Assembly (NCBI GenBank): GCA_004563715.1
Contig: SIRX01000012.1
Span: forward strand, 1 to 59,928
Direction of reading: 5' to 3'
Source of the DNA: Actinomycetota bacterium
Lineage (GTDB): Bacteria > Actinomycetota > Rubrobacteria > Rubrobacterales > Rubrobacteraceae
Length of the DNA stretch: 59,928 nt
Made by a program: the position numbers and the translations under genes
Shown: one piece after another, positions 22,097 through 33,520 of the stretch
How the letters are laid out: each line of letters opens with the position of its first letter
How positions within the stretch are numbered: the stretch's first letter is position 1
The notes under the pieces: model-generated
Told to the model about the DNA's origin: nothing
Database searches by the model: none
Seen by the model: only the letters and a program-made list of their open reading frames with translations

Positions 22097-24036
22097 GCGA
22101 GCCCCGCCTTTTGCCGGCGGACCTCCTCGGGACCCGGTTGAGAACCGCCGAGCGTGAAGTAGAAGGTGGCCCCCTTCCCGACCTCGCCCTCCGCCCACAC
22201 CCGGCCCCCGTGCCGGTGCACTATCCGCTGCACGGTCGCCAGCCCTATGCCGGTACCCTCGAAATCCCGAGCCCGATGCAACCGCTGAAAAGCCCCGAAG
22301 AGCTTGCTAGCGTAGTCCATGTTGAACCCCGCCCCATCGTCCCGGACGTAGAAGATCCTGCCCGTAACAGCCCCGGAAGCGGAACCCGGAACGGGGCCGG
22401 TGGTAGAGCCGAACTCGATGGTGGCCCGGGGCTTCTTGCTGGTAAACTTCCACGCGTTACCCAGCAGGTTCTCCAGCACCAGGAGCAGCAGTCTGCTGTC
22501 GCCCCACGCGGTGACGCCCTCCTCGATAACGAACTCCACGTCCCGGCCGGGGTCGGCCTGGCGCAAGTCCCGGGCTACGCCGGAGGCCAGAGAGCTCAGA
22601 TCCACCCGCTCCCGGCTCAGGACGCTGCGGGTAACGCGGGAGAGGTTCAGCAAATCGTCTATGAGGTGCCCCATGTGCTGGCTGGCCAGCCGCACCCGCT
22701 CCAGGTAGTCCCGGCCGTCGGCGTCGAGGGTATCCCGGTAGTCGTCGAGCAGTATGCGGGAGAAGCCGTCGATGGTTCTCAGGGGAGCCCGCAGGTCGTG
22801 GGAGACCGAGTAGCTGAACGACTCCAGCTCGCGGTTGGCATCCTCCAGCTGCCGGTTGGCGTCCTCCAGGGACCGGCTCGCCTGCTCAGCCCGGTTGCGG
22901 CTGCGGACCAGCAGCCAGGTTATCGCGAAGAGCAGTACGCTTATGCCGATGCCGCTCACCCGGACAAACTCCGGCAGCGCGCTGTCGACCCGCGCTTCGA
23001 ACTCAGGCAGCGTGGAGTAGTAGAGGGTCCACGGACGCCCGGCGACGTCGATGCTGCTCTGCCGGGTGAAGAGCACGTTCAGCGCATCGTTTCCGGCGCG
23101 CCGGATGCCGTCGTCGTCGTACATTAGCGTGCCCCGCTCCACCACGTCGCCGTCGTAGACCTCGAAGTCTATGCCCGGATCGAACGAGTCCTCGAAGATG
23201 CCCTGGAGCAACCCGCCCGAACCGGACGGCTCCACGTCCGGTTCGTCCGGGCTGCGTTGCTGCTCGGGCACGCTCTCCTGGGGGCTCTCGGTTCCTCCCA
23301 GCCAGAAGAGCCCGAAAACGACGCCCTCGAGGGCACTCCGCCGCTCGGCCGCGGTCTCCTGCGGCCGTCCCAACTCGTAGACCGGGAGGTACACCGCGAA
23401 GCCTTTGCGCAGGGCCAGGTCCGCCGGCGAGCCGGGGGCGGTCTCGTCCGTGAGCACGTAGATCATGCTCGTGGCCCGGGGCTCGCCCGTTTCTACGGCC
23501 CGGATCAGGGCCTCGCGGTGCACGGGGTTGGCGTGTAGGTCCTGGTTGAGCAGGGTGTCGTTCGCGTCGTTCGACGGTCCTATGTAGGTTACCGGGAAGT
23601 AAACCGAACGCTCCCCGCCGGGATCGAGATTCGGCCTGAAGCGCGGGAGGCCCCTCTCCCGCGCCTGCCGCAGGAACTCTTCCCGACTGGCAGGGGCGAC
23701 CCGCTCAGCGTACCCCAGCGCCTGCAGCCCGCTGTAGTTGCTCTCGGGCTCGATGCCCGATACGTAGGCGAGCCACTCTTCGGGCTCTACGACCTCGCTC
23801 GCGTAGAACAGGCTGCGGACCCCGTAGAGCGCGGCCACGTAATCGCTGGTGCGGCGGTCTACCGCCTCCTGGGTAGCCTGTACCGTCTCCCGAAACCGGA
23901 CGCTGGCCTGGTTCTCCACGACGGCGTTCACATAGTACCAAGCCAGCAGCGTCAGCATCAGGGCGATCAGGAGCACCACGTAGGCCACCACCGCACGGCC
24001 CAGGTGGCGGAACACGGGCTTTACGAGCTTTTCCAT
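22093..24036 (-). CDS. Membrane sensor histidine kinase with extracellular CHASE domain
   Basis: A 647-residue membrane kinase. Helix 1 (~14-36, VVAYVVLLIALMLTLLAWYY) and helix 2 (~350-372) flank a large extracytoplasmic CHASE domain (SNYSGLQALGYAERV, RYSVYFPVTYIGP-like region, GEPRATSMIYVLTDE). A short coiled coil (SRSLEDANRQLEDANRELES) leads to a HisKA domain with phospho-His in SYSVSHDLRAPLRTIDGFSR. An HATPase_c domain follows (ENLLGNAWKFTSKK, RDDGAGFNMDYASKLF, GTGIGLATVQRIVHRHGG). CHASE domains sense small external ligands; the ligand here is unknown. It is the first gene of the kinase operon, and its stop overlaps the start of the next kinase. Confidence 0.92.
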   Translation of the reverse strand: MEKLVKPVFRHLGRAVVAYVVLLIALMLTLLAWYYVNAVVENQASVRFRETVQATQEAVDRRTSDYVAALYGVRSLFYASEVVEPEEWLAYVSGIEPESNYSGLQALGYAERVAPASREEFLRQARERGLPRFRPNLDPGGERSVYFPVTYIGPSNDANDTLLNQDLHANPVHREALIRAVETGEPRATSMIYVLTDETAPGSPADLALRKGFAVYLPVYELGRPQETAAERRSALEGVVFGLFWLGGTESPQESVPEQQRSPDEPDVEPSGSGGLLQGIFEDSFDPGIDFEVYDGDVVERGTLMYDDDGIRRAGNDALNVLFTRQSSIDVAGRPWTLYYSTLPEFEARVDSALPEFVRVSGIGISVLLFAITWLLVRSRNRAEQASRSLEDANRQLEDANRELESFSYSVSHDLRAPLRTIDGFSRILLDDYRDTLDADGRDYLERVRLASQHMGHLIDDLLNLSRVTRSVLSRERVDLSSLASGVARDLRQADPGRDVEFVIEEGVTAWGDSRLLLLVLENLLGNAWKFTSKKPRATIEFGSTTGPVPGSASGAVTGRIFYVRDDGAGFNMDYASKLFGAFQRLHRARDFEGTGIGLATVQRIVHRHGGRVWAEGEVGKGATFYFTLGGSQPGPEEVRRQKAGLA

Positions 24037-24414
24037 CCGCCGCCCCCACCCGGAGCCCCACCCGAGATACGGTCTACGTTCCGTCCCAACTGTTTTCTGC
24101 CTCCATAGGGTGGTCCCGGCCCTAGAAGCTCAACGGCGCATCGGGCGCCGCGAAACACGCTCCGTCCGGACGTTCACCCCGGTACGACGCTCCTCATCTG
24201 GGCCATAAAAGTGCGCGAGACCCTCTGGTGGACGGACACTTTAACTACAAGGTATGTTACCCGGGCCACCAGGGGGCCGCAACACGGCCCCGCAGGCTAC
24301 TACGATCGGTCCCCGGCCCCCTGCCGGCTACCTGGGCGGCCAAACTCTGATAGGATTTCCCCCCGCGAGGCACCTCGCCGTTCGAGACCACCACGAGACA
24401 GGAACCCCGATAAC
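24037..24414. other. Intergenic region between divergent kinase and phosphorylase genes
   Basis: About 378 bases separate the minus-strand CHASE kinase from the plus-strand phosphorylase. It must hold both promoters. A short AT-richer stretch near 24205-24255 (including ACTTTAACTACAAGGTAT) is the most promoter-like part for the plus strand. No copy of the shared element, RNA gene or small gene with a good ribosome binding site was seen. Confidence 0.4.
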
Positions 24415-26520
24415 ATGCGCCAAGAGATTCCCAACGAGCTACAGAAACTCCCAGACATAGCATACAACCTTCTCTGGACCTGGCACCCGGCGGCCCAGGC
24501 CCTTTTCTCCCGGCTGGACCCGGAGCAGTGGGAGGCCACGGAGCACAACCCGGTCCGGCTGCTGGCGGAGACGGAGAACCTGGCGTCCGCCGCCTCCGAC
24601 ACCGCGTTCCTGGAAGCCTACGGGGCGGTCGTCAAGGACTTCGGAGCCTACCTGGAGCAGGAAGACACCTGGATGGCGTACGCCTACCCGGGCCTGCAGG
24701 AGCCGGTGGCGTACTTCTCGGCGGAGTTCGGGCTGCACGAGTCGCTCCCTATCTACTCCGGCGGCCTGGGCGTTCTGGCCGGGGACCACGTAAAGAGCGC
24801 CTCGGACCTCGGCCTCCCGCTGGTTGGCGTGGGGCTACTCTACGCCCAGGGCTATTTCCGCCAGCGCCTCACCGCCGAGGGCCGGCAGGAGGAAGTCTAC
24901 GAGCCCTTCGGGCCGGCGTCGCGACCCCTGCGGCCCCTCCTGGACGAGGAAGGCCGGGATGTGCTCGTCCCGGTAGACGTGGCGGGGCGCGAGCTCTACC
25001 TTAAGGTGTGGCGGGTCGAGGTGGGCCGCTCCGCGGTGCTGCTGCTCGACGCCGACATCCCGGAGAACGCCGAGGAAGACCGCGGGCTAACCGCCCGGCT
25101 CTACGGCGGCGGCCAGCGGACCCGCATCGCGCAGGAGGTGATCCTGGGGGTCGGCGGCGTCCGGGCGCTGCGGGCCGCCGGCATCCAGCCCGGCGTCTAC
25201 CACATGAACGAAGGCCACGCCGCCTTCTCCGGCCTGGAGCGGCTGCGCGAGCTGGTCGAGGGTGGAGCCTCGTTCGGGGAAGCCCGCGAGGCGGTGGCGC
25301 GGAACACGGTCTTCACCACCCACACCCCCGTGCCCGCCGGCCACGACGCCTTCCCCCCGGACCTGTTCGGGGAGTTTACGGGCGGCTGGGCCGAGTCCCT
25401 GGGCGTCTCCGGGGAGGGGTTGTGGGCACTCGGGCACAAAGAGGAGGAGTGGGGCCCGACCTTCAACATGACCGTGCTCGCCATGAACCTCTCGGCCGTG
25501 AGCAACGCCGTCTCCGAGCTGCACGGGGAGGTGACCCGAGACATGTGGCGTCCGCCGGCCGGGAATGGAGCCGAGAACGAGGCTTCCGAAACCCCGATCA
25601 CGCACGTCACCAACGGCATCCACACCTGGAGCTGGCTCTCCCCGGAGCTGGCGGACCTCTTCCAGCGCTACTCGGGAGGCCGGGCCTGGCGCCGGATGGT
25701 CCAGGACCCCGCGGCCTGGTCTTTCGTGGGGGAGATACCGCCGGAGGAGCTCTGGCGGGCGCACGCCGCGGTCAAGCTCGAGACCACCGGCTTTATAAAC
25801 GACCGGCTCCGGTTGCAGGCCGGCCGCACCGGCACCTCTTACCGGGAGCTGGACCCCGACGCGCTCACCCTGGGGTTCGCCCGCCGCTTCGCCACCTACA
25901 AGCGGGCCACCCTGCTGCTCCACGACCCGGAGCGGCTGCGCCGCATCCTCGCGTCCGCCGACCGGCCCGTGCAGTTCATCTTCGCCGGCAAGGCCCATCC
26001 GGCCGACGAGCCGGCCAAGGAGTTTATCCGGGCGCTATACGAGGCGGCGGAAGGTGACTTTGCCGGCCACCTGTTTATCCTGGAGGACTACGACATGAAC
26101 GTGGCCCGGCACCTCGTGCAGGGCGTGGACGTGTGGCACAACAACCCGCGCCGTCCCCTGGAGGCCAGCGGCACCTCCGGGCAGAAAGCCTCGCTCAACG
26201 GCGCGCCCAACTTCAGCGTGCTCGACGGGTGGTGGCCCGAGGCGTACAACGGCCGCAACGGCTGGATCATCGGCGAAGCCCGGGAGTACGCCTCCCAGGA
26301 GGAGCAGGACGCCGCCGACGCCGACTCGTTGTACACGACGCTGGAAGAGGAGATCGTCCCGCTCTACTACGACCGGGACGCGGCCGGAGTGCCCGGAGCC
26401 TGGGTCGAGGTGATGAAGGAGGCCATAACCACCGTCGCCCCCGACTTCTCCACCCAGCGCATGGTCCGCGACTACGTTCACAAGCTCTACGTGCCACGGA
26501 TGGCCCAGGCCGCGCGATAA
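24415..26520 (+). CDS. glgP: Alpha-glucan phosphorylase (GT35, short bacterial type)
   Basis: A 701-residue cytoplasmic enzyme that releases glucose-1-phosphate from glycogen or other alpha-1,4-glucans. The N-terminal ~100 residues (LPDIAYNLLWTWHPAAQALF, DPEQWEATEHNPVRLL) are the DUF3417-type extension seen in this short subfamily. YFSAEFGLHESLPIYSGGLG, GVGLLYAQGYFRQRL and HMNEGHAAFSGLERLREL are phosphorylase signatures. The cofactor region EASGTSGQKASLNGAPNFSV carries the Lys that would hold pyridoxal phosphate. ATG 24415 follows CAGGAACC; an open frame further upstream lacks homology. It stands alone, not in a glycogen operon. Confidence 0.93.
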   Translation: MRQEIPNELQKLPDIAYNLLWTWHPAAQALFSRLDPEQWEATEHNPVRLLAETENLASAASDTAFLEAYGAVVKDFGAYLEQEDTWMAYAYPGLQEPVAYFSAEFGLHESLPIYSGGLGVLAGDHVKSASDLGLPLVGVGLLYAQGYFRQRLTAEGRQEEVYEPFGPASRPLRPLLDEEGRDVLVPVDVAGRELYLKVWRVEVGRSAVLLLDADIPENAEEDRGLTARLYGGGQRTRIAQEVILGVGGVRALRAAGIQPGVYHMNEGHAAFSGLERLRELVEGGASFGEAREAVARNTVFTTHTPVPAGHDAFPPDLFGEFTGGWAESLGVSGEGLWALGHKEEEWGPTFNMTVLAMNLSAVSNAVSELHGEVTRDMWRPPAGNGAENEASETPITHVTNGIHTWSWLSPELADLFQRYSGGRAWRRMVQDPAAWSFVGEIPPEELWRAHAAVKLETTGFINDRLRLQAGRTGTSYRELDPDALTLGFARRFATYKRATLLLHDPERLRRILASADRPVQFIFAGKAHPADEPAKEFIRALYEAAEGDFAGHLFILEDYDMNVARHLVQGVDVWHNNPRRPLEASGTSGQKASLNGAPNFSVLDGWWPEAYNGRNGWIIGEAREYASQEEQDAADADSLYTTLEEEIVPLYYDRDAAGVPGAWVEVMKEAITTVAPDFSTQRMVRDYVHKLYVPRMAQAAR

Positions 26521-26855
26521 AAGCACAGGTAGGAGAAGACCCGCCGGGAAAAGCGGTCTAAGCTCAGGCTGCACCCGCAAACAAGGTCGGAGAGAGTTGG
26601 CCGCGATCGCGCACGTCCACCCCGCGACGCGGATGGCCGCAGACCAGGACGCCGCGCCCGCCTTCTACGTCGGGAAGCTGCGCCGGAAGAAGCTGGCGGC
26701 CTCCTCCTACGACGGTGCGAGCCGAAGAGACCGGGGATCGAGACGGAAGCACGGGTAGTGGATCCGGGCTCCGAAGAGGCAAGAGAGAGGCGAACCGGCT
26801 ACTCAGCGGGAAGTACGGCAGGGTGGCGACGGTGGCGACCCGCCTCCAACTTCTT
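26521..26855. other. Intergenic region between convergent phosphorylase and DoxX-like genes
   Basis: About 335 bases with no gene that I can support. Both strands are open over parts of it, as expected from composition. A plus-strand segment near 26600-26730 reads like protein (HPATRMAADQDAAPAFYVGK) but has no start with a ribosome binding site and hits a stop quickly, so it may be a gene remnant or chance. An imperfect stem lies just after the phosphorylase stop (26539-26562). Confidence 0.35.
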
Positions 26856-27926
26856 CTAGCTTCGACCCCTTTCGGCCTCCTCGGGAACGGGCAGGAGCCG
26901 GTCGCGCAGGCCCTGCCGCCACAGGTCCTGGTCCTTGAGACCTGCGCCCCACACCAGCAGCACCGCCATCACGCCGTAGATGGGGAGGTGACCGATCAAC
27001 TCCTCCCAGGCGAACAGCGTGAGCGTGATGTTGGTGGGGAACCACGCTATGATGACCAGCTCGCGCACGAAGACGCCGAGGACCAGCCACAGCCCGATCA
27101 AGAGCTCCACCGCCCCCGCCCCGATGACGAAGAGTTCGTCCGAGACCGGCAACCCCAGGGCGGCGGCGAAGTTGAGCGGATTCTGCTCCAGAAAGGCGAG
27201 CCCCAGCGGGATGTTCGCCAGCTTCTCGGTGAACGCGAGGACTATAAAGCTCGCCCCAACCCCAACCCGCACCGCGGGCAGGGAGTAGCGCGTCAGCTCC
27301 GGGCGGGGTTCGAGCTTCGGGAAGAGCAGGCGGTCGATGGAGATGGGTCCCCGCCCCGCCACGAAGAAGAAGGCCGCGAACCCGAGGAAGAACACGTTGT
27401 CCAGCATCGGCTGCAACCCCACGATAAAGATGCCCGACACCCACAGCCCGGCCAGGACACCCGCCGCGATGCGGGTGAGACCGCCGTAGAACAGGGAGAG
27501 CGCCACGCCGGTCTGCAGGAGGCCGAGCACGTTCGCCCAGACGCCGGGAAGCTCGTTGTCCGGGGAGAACAGGCTGCCCTGCACGCCGTTCACCAGCAGG
27601 GGAACGGCGACGTGGACGCCCAGGATCAGGGGCACCAGCCCGTACAGGAGGCTTCTGCGGCTCTCCGTGGCGCCGAACGCCTCCGGACCCGGCACGAAGC
27701 CCCTCCCCCGCGCCCGCCACAGCAGTACCGCCGCGAGCGTCGCCAGCAACACCGCGCCGACCAGCGCGAGCGGCAACGGCCGGAAGAAGAGGTCCCAGCG
27801 CAGCGTGTCGTCGCCCTCCGTGAACCACTTGACGTGCGCCAGAGCCGGACGGGCCGCCAGCCCCGCCGATATCACGGCCAGCGCCAGGGCGACGACGCCC
27901 CGCAGCAACTTCGCACAACGAGTCAC
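26856..27926 (-). CDS. DoxX-like integral membrane protein
   Basis: A 356-residue membrane protein with about ten hydrophobic helices. The C-terminal part (~205-340, with GVGASFIVLAFTEKLANIP and GAGAVELLIGLWLVLGVF) matches the DoxX-type four-helix unit; similar helices occur earlier, so it may be a duplicated DoxX fold. An N-terminal export signal (ISAGLAARPALAHVKWF) places residue ~37 outside. DoxX proteins are linked to redox or thiol stress in actinobacteria; the specific role is unknown. GTG 27926 has GAGGAGG eight bases upstream, better than the TTG at 27950. A perfect inverted repeat sits 32 bases upstream. Confidence 0.8.
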   Translation of the reverse strand: MTRCAKLLRGVVALALAVISAGLAARPALAHVKWFTEGDDTLRWDLFFRPLPLALVGAVLLATLAAVLLWRARGRGFVPGPEAFGATESRRSLLYGLVPLILGVHVAVPLLVNGVQGSLFSPDNELPGVWANVLGLLQTGVALSLFYGGLTRIAAGVLAGLWVSGIFIVGLQPMLDNVFFLGFAAFFFVAGRGPISIDRLLFPKLEPRPELTRYSLPAVRVGVGASFIVLAFTEKLANIPLGLAFLEQNPLNFAAALGLPVSDELFVIGAGAVELLIGLWLVLGVFVRELVIIAWFPTNITLTLFAWEELIGHLPIYGVMAVLLVWGAGLKDQDLWRQGLRDRLLPVPEEAERGRS

Positions 27927-27957
27927 GTCACGCACCTCCTCTCGGATCAAAAGCCCA

Positions 27958-27983
27958 GGGACGCCAGACGGAACTAGCGTCCC
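27958..27983 (-). promoter_or_regulatory. Inverted repeat in the DoxX-like gene leader
   Basis: GGGACGC, 12 bases, GCGTCCC: a perfect 7-bp dyad, 32-57 bases upstream of the DoxX-like start and just downstream of an AT-rich stretch (27984-28020) that probably holds the promoter. It could be a repressor operator or an mRNA leader hairpin. Confidence 0.45.
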
Positions 27984-28042
27984 TTACGTATATCCATATT
28001 TCATCAAAAAACCGGAATTTCGTGGTCAAAGAGATCACGCCC

Positions 28043-28075
28043 AGAGAAAAGAACCGCCCCCTTGGAGAGCGGTTC
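28043..28075 (-). terminator. Rho-independent terminator of clpC
   Basis: Minus strand: GAACCGC, 11-base loop, GCGGTTC, then TTTTCTCT. It lies 24 bases past the clpC stop codon and separates clpC from the DoxX-like gene. Confidence 0.85.
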
Positions 28076-28098
28076 TCTCTCGAAGCGCGGGCGCGACT

Positions 28099-30765
<2,667 letters not shown>

Positions 30766-30860
30766 CCGCCAGAGACCTCCTGAAACTTTGACTCTACAAG
30801 ACCCTCGTTCCCGAACCGGGTGGGCCGCAACAGCCTCAAATCTTAGTCTGTTACGCTCAT

Positions 30861-30888
30861 ATTTTATTACCGATCGGGGTTGTATCAA
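30861..30888 (-). promoter_or_regulatory. Putative sigma-A-type promoter of clpC
   Basis: Minus strand: TTGATA, 16-base spacer, TAAAAT, in an AT-rich pocket. It lies about 95 bases upstream of the clpC start and between divergent genes. Confidence 0.55.
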
Positions 30889-30962
30889 GAGCGGCGCTTT
30901 GGTGCCGGGCGTACGTGGTAAGTAGAGGGCGTAGTTTCAGAGAGTTGCGAGGAGGTTTCAGG

Positions 30963-31628
30963 ATGGAAGAGCGAGGTCTGGTAGGTCTCACGGCGCGGAC
31001 GGCCGGGGGCGCGGAGGTCGGACGCATCTCGGAGGTGCTGGCGGACGAGGAGAGCGGCGAGGTTACGCACGTCGTGGTCGAGCGGGAGGGGGAGCGGTTC
31101 GAGGTCCCCCTCTCGTCCATCTCGCTGGACCCGGGGGCAGACTTCGCCACCTTCCAAGCCGACCGGGCGGACGAGGAGCCTGGAGACCACATTGGGAACG
31201 CGGTGAAGCCGGGGGAGTACGCGCCGGCGGAATCGGCGGCCGAGGACCGGCGGCACGAGGGCCAGCTGGTCACTGGGCCCGAGAGCGAGGAGGAGGCCCA
31301 GGCCGCGGAGGACCTGGTCCGGGAGGACTGGGAGGACGAGACGCACACACCGGTGGACTCCGGCTACCCGCGCACCGACGCCTACGTGGACCCGGAGACG
31401 GGCGAAGTGGAGGTGGACCCGGCGATGAACGAGGGCGCGGGGCTTGGGGACGACGTGGGGCGGCTCCTGGACGGCACGGGCCTGGAGGCCCGCTCGGTAG
31501 AGGACGGGGTCGTGGCGCTCACCGGCTCGGCGGCGCGCCAGGAAGACCTGGGGGCGGCCATCGAGGAGCTCATGGGCCTCGACGGCGTGCTGGAGGTGGA
31601 CGCCTCGGAGGTAGAGGTGGGTGGCTAG
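30963..31628 (+). CDS. PRC-barrel protein with C-terminal BON-like domain
   Basis: A 221-residue acidic, soluble protein. Residues ~5-65 form a PRC-barrel (GLVGLTARTAGGAEVGRISE, THVVVEREGERFEVPLSSI), a small beta-barrel found in ribosome maturation and photosynthetic proteins and in many stress-related actinobacterial proteins. An acidic, disordered-looking middle follows. The last ~65 residues (DDVGRLLDGTGLEARSVEDG, LTGSAARQEDLGAAIEELMG) look like a BON-type domain, which often binds membranes or ligands. ATG 30963 follows GAGGAGG. It is divergent from clpC and convergent with the gene at 31643. The exact role is unknown. Confidence 0.8.
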   Translation: MEERGLVGLTARTAGGAEVGRISEVLADEESGEVTHVVVEREGERFEVPLSSISLDPGADFATFQADRADEEPGDHIGNAVKPGEYAPAESAAEDRRHEGQLVTGPESEEEAQAAEDLVREDWEDETHTPVDSGYPRTDAYVDPETGEVEVDPAMNEGAGLGDDVGRLLDGTGLEARSVEDGVVALTGSAARQEDLGAAIEELMGLDGVLEVDASEVEVGG

Positions 31629-31642
31629 GCCCTTCGGGCACC

Positions 31643-33250
31643 CTACTGGGCCAGGGCGCAGCCGTCTTTGCGCGCGTCGCTGCCGCAGGCCCGGACGCCG
31701 TTCTCCAGGAGGCGGATGAGCTGCGCCCCGCCGGTAGGTATCGCGTAGTTCGGGCCGACCTCGACGCGGTGGCCCAGATCGCGCAGGCGTTTTATGGTGG
31801 TATCGGGGAGGCGGGCTTCGAGGAGTAGGGTGTCCTCGTGGTGGAAGTGGCGGGGATGGTCCACGGCCTCCTGGGGGCTCATGCCGTAGTCGAGGAGGTT
31901 GGCGAGTAGCTGGGCGTGGCCCTGGGGCTGCATGGGGCCGCCCATCACGCCGAAGGCGGCCCAGAGCGCGCCGTCAGCGGGGCTGGTGGCGAGGCCGGGG
32001 ATAATGGTGTGCAGCGGGCGCTTGCCGGGGGCGAGGGCGTTCGGATGGCCCTCCGCGAGCCGGAAAGAGCGGCCCCGGTTCTGGAGGCAGACGCCGGTTC
32101 CGGCGGCGACCACGCCGCTACCGAAGCCCATGAACAGGCTGTTGATAAACGAGCAGCCGTTGCCCTCGGCGTCAACGGCGCACAGGTAGGTGGTGTCGTC
32201 GCCGAGTGCCGGGGATGCGGAAGCGGCAGCCCTGGAGGTCGAGATCTCCCGCCGCAGCCCGGCGGCGTACTCCCCGGAGAGCATCTCCCGGGTCGGCACG
32301 TCGCCGAACTCCGGGTCGCCGACCTTCTCGTGGAGATCCCGGAAGGCGAGCTTCTTGGCCTCGGCCTCCAGGTGGATGCGCTCCGCGCCCCGGGGGTCGA
32401 GGGAGGCCAGCTCAAAGCCTCCGAGTATGTTCAGCATCTGGAGGGCGGCGACGCCCTGCCCGGGCGGCGGTATCTCGTAGACCCGGACGCCCCGGTAATC
32501 GGTGGAGATCGGCTCTACCCAGCTCGACTCGTGGGCGGCCAGGTCTTCTTCCGAGAGGTATCCTCCGGCCTCCTGCGCGGCGGCGGCGAAGCTCCGGGCG
32601 GTCTCGCCGGTGTAGAAGGCGTCGGCGCCGCTTTCGGCTACGGCGGCGAGCGTGCGGGCCAGGTCCGGCTGGCGGAAGACCTCTCCGGGCCGCGGCGGGC
32701 GCCCGTCCGGCAGAAACGTCTCTGTGGCGGCTTCGTTTTGCCGCAGGACCCGCTCGTTGATCTCCCAATAGCGGGCGACGACCTCGGAGACGGGATATCC
32801 TTCGTCGGCGAGTTCGTAGGCTGGCTCCAGGAGCTGGGCCAGCGGACGGCGGCCGAGCGTCGCGGCGGCGTCCTCCCAGAGCCGGACGGCGCCGGGCACG
32901 GTCACCGGAAGGCCGCCGCGATCGGGGACCTCCTGTATACCCCGTCCGCGCAACTTCTCTATGGTGGCGGCGCGAGGGGCGCGGCCGGAGCCGTTGGCGC
33001 CGGCCACCCGGCCCGAGGCGGCCTCGTAGAACAGCAGGAAGGCGTCGCCGCCCATGCCGGTCGCCATCGGGGCGAGGACGGCCATGCCGGCGGCCATCGC
33101 CACGCAGGCGTCGGCGGCGTTCCCGCCGGCGTCCAGGACGCGGATGCCGGCCAGGGCCGCGTCGGGGTGCTCGCAGACGACCGCCCCCCGGCGCCCGAAC
33201 ACCGTCGAACGGCCGCCCAAGTCTGGCCGCTGGGCTCTCTCGGATCTCAC
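31643..33250 (-). CDS. ggt: Gamma-glutamyltransferase family protein
   Basis: A 535-residue Ntn-hydrolase. Large-subunit signatures are GAVVCEHPDAALAGIRVLDA, GGNAADACVAMAAGMAVLAP and TGMGGDAFLLFY. The autocatalytic cleavage site and nucleophile Thr lie in DDTTYLCAVDAEGNGCSFINS, followed by a small-subunit block GMSPQEAVDHPRHFH. The family transfers or hydrolyses gamma-glutamyl groups from glutathione-like thiols; some members are cephalosporin acylases or capsule depolymerases. No signal peptide is evident, so a cytoplasmic enzyme is likely. GTG 33250 has GGGGGAG just upstream. Confidence 0.9.
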   Translation of the reverse strand: MRSERAQRPDLGGRSTVFGRRGAVVCEHPDAALAGIRVLDAGGNAADACVAMAAGMAVLAPMATGMGGDAFLLFYEAASGRVAGANGSGRAPRAATIEKLRGRGIQEVPDRGGLPVTVPGAVRLWEDAAATLGRRPLAQLLEPAYELADEGYPVSEVVARYWEINERVLRQNEAATETFLPDGRPPRPGEVFRQPDLARTLAAVAESGADAFYTGETARSFAAAAQEAGGYLSEEDLAAHESSWVEPISTDYRGVRVYEIPPPGQGVAALQMLNILGGFELASLDPRGAERIHLEAEAKKLAFRDLHEKVGDPEFGDVPTREMLSGEYAAGLRREISTSRAAASASPALGDDTTYLCAVDAEGNGCSFINSLFMGFGSGVVAAGTGVCLQNRGRSFRLAEGHPNALAPGKRPLHTIIPGLATSPADGALWAAFGVMGGPMQPQGHAQLLANLLDYGMSPQEAVDHPRHFHHEDTLLLEARLPDTTIKRLRDLGHRVEVGPNYAIPTGGAQLIRLLENGVRACGSDARKDGCALAQ

Positions 33251-33367
33251 CTCTCCCCCTCTCCGCGTCTGTATCCCGCGTTATTCCGCGTGCGAACTCT
33301 TACAGTTTATATTCTTTGCCGGCGGGTATATTGCCCCTGTAATCTCTGTCTATAGAGGAGGCGGTTC

Positions 33368-33520
33368 ATGGGCAAGGAAGTCTATGTGGTAGGTACGCTG
33401 GTCTCGATAGTGCTCTCGCTGGTGCTTTTCCTACGGGGCAATAGGAGCGAGGGCATATTCGTCGGCCTCTGGGCTCCGACCATCCTGAACCTGGGCCAGA
33501 CGCTGCTGGAAGACGACTAG
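33368..33520 (+). CDS. 50-residue small membrane protein
   Basis: A short gene: ATG 33368, stop TAG 33518-33520, preceded by GAGGAGG at a good distance. The product starts MGKEVYVVGTLVSIVLSLVL, continues with RGNRSEG, then a second mildly hydrophobic stretch (FVGLWAPTILNLGQTLL) and ends EDD. One clear transmembrane helix and a second amphipathic or membrane segment are seen. It is divergent from the gamma-glutamyltransferase gene. Its stop codon overlaps that of mutL on the other strand (CTAG). The function is unknown. Confidence 0.75.
   Translation: MGKEVYVVGTLVSIVLSLVLFLRGNRSEGIFVGLWAPTILNLGQTLLEDD

Noticed and set aside
26600-26782. Small gene between the phosphorylase and DoxX-like genes
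   Set aside because: Frames on both strands lack a ribosome binding site and a recognisable product; a degraded remnant is possible.
30766-30962. HspR (HAIR) or CtsR heat-shock operator upstream of clpC
   Set aside because: No CTTGAGT-N7-ACTCAAG or heptad direct repeats could be found; only a sigma-A-like promoter is visible.
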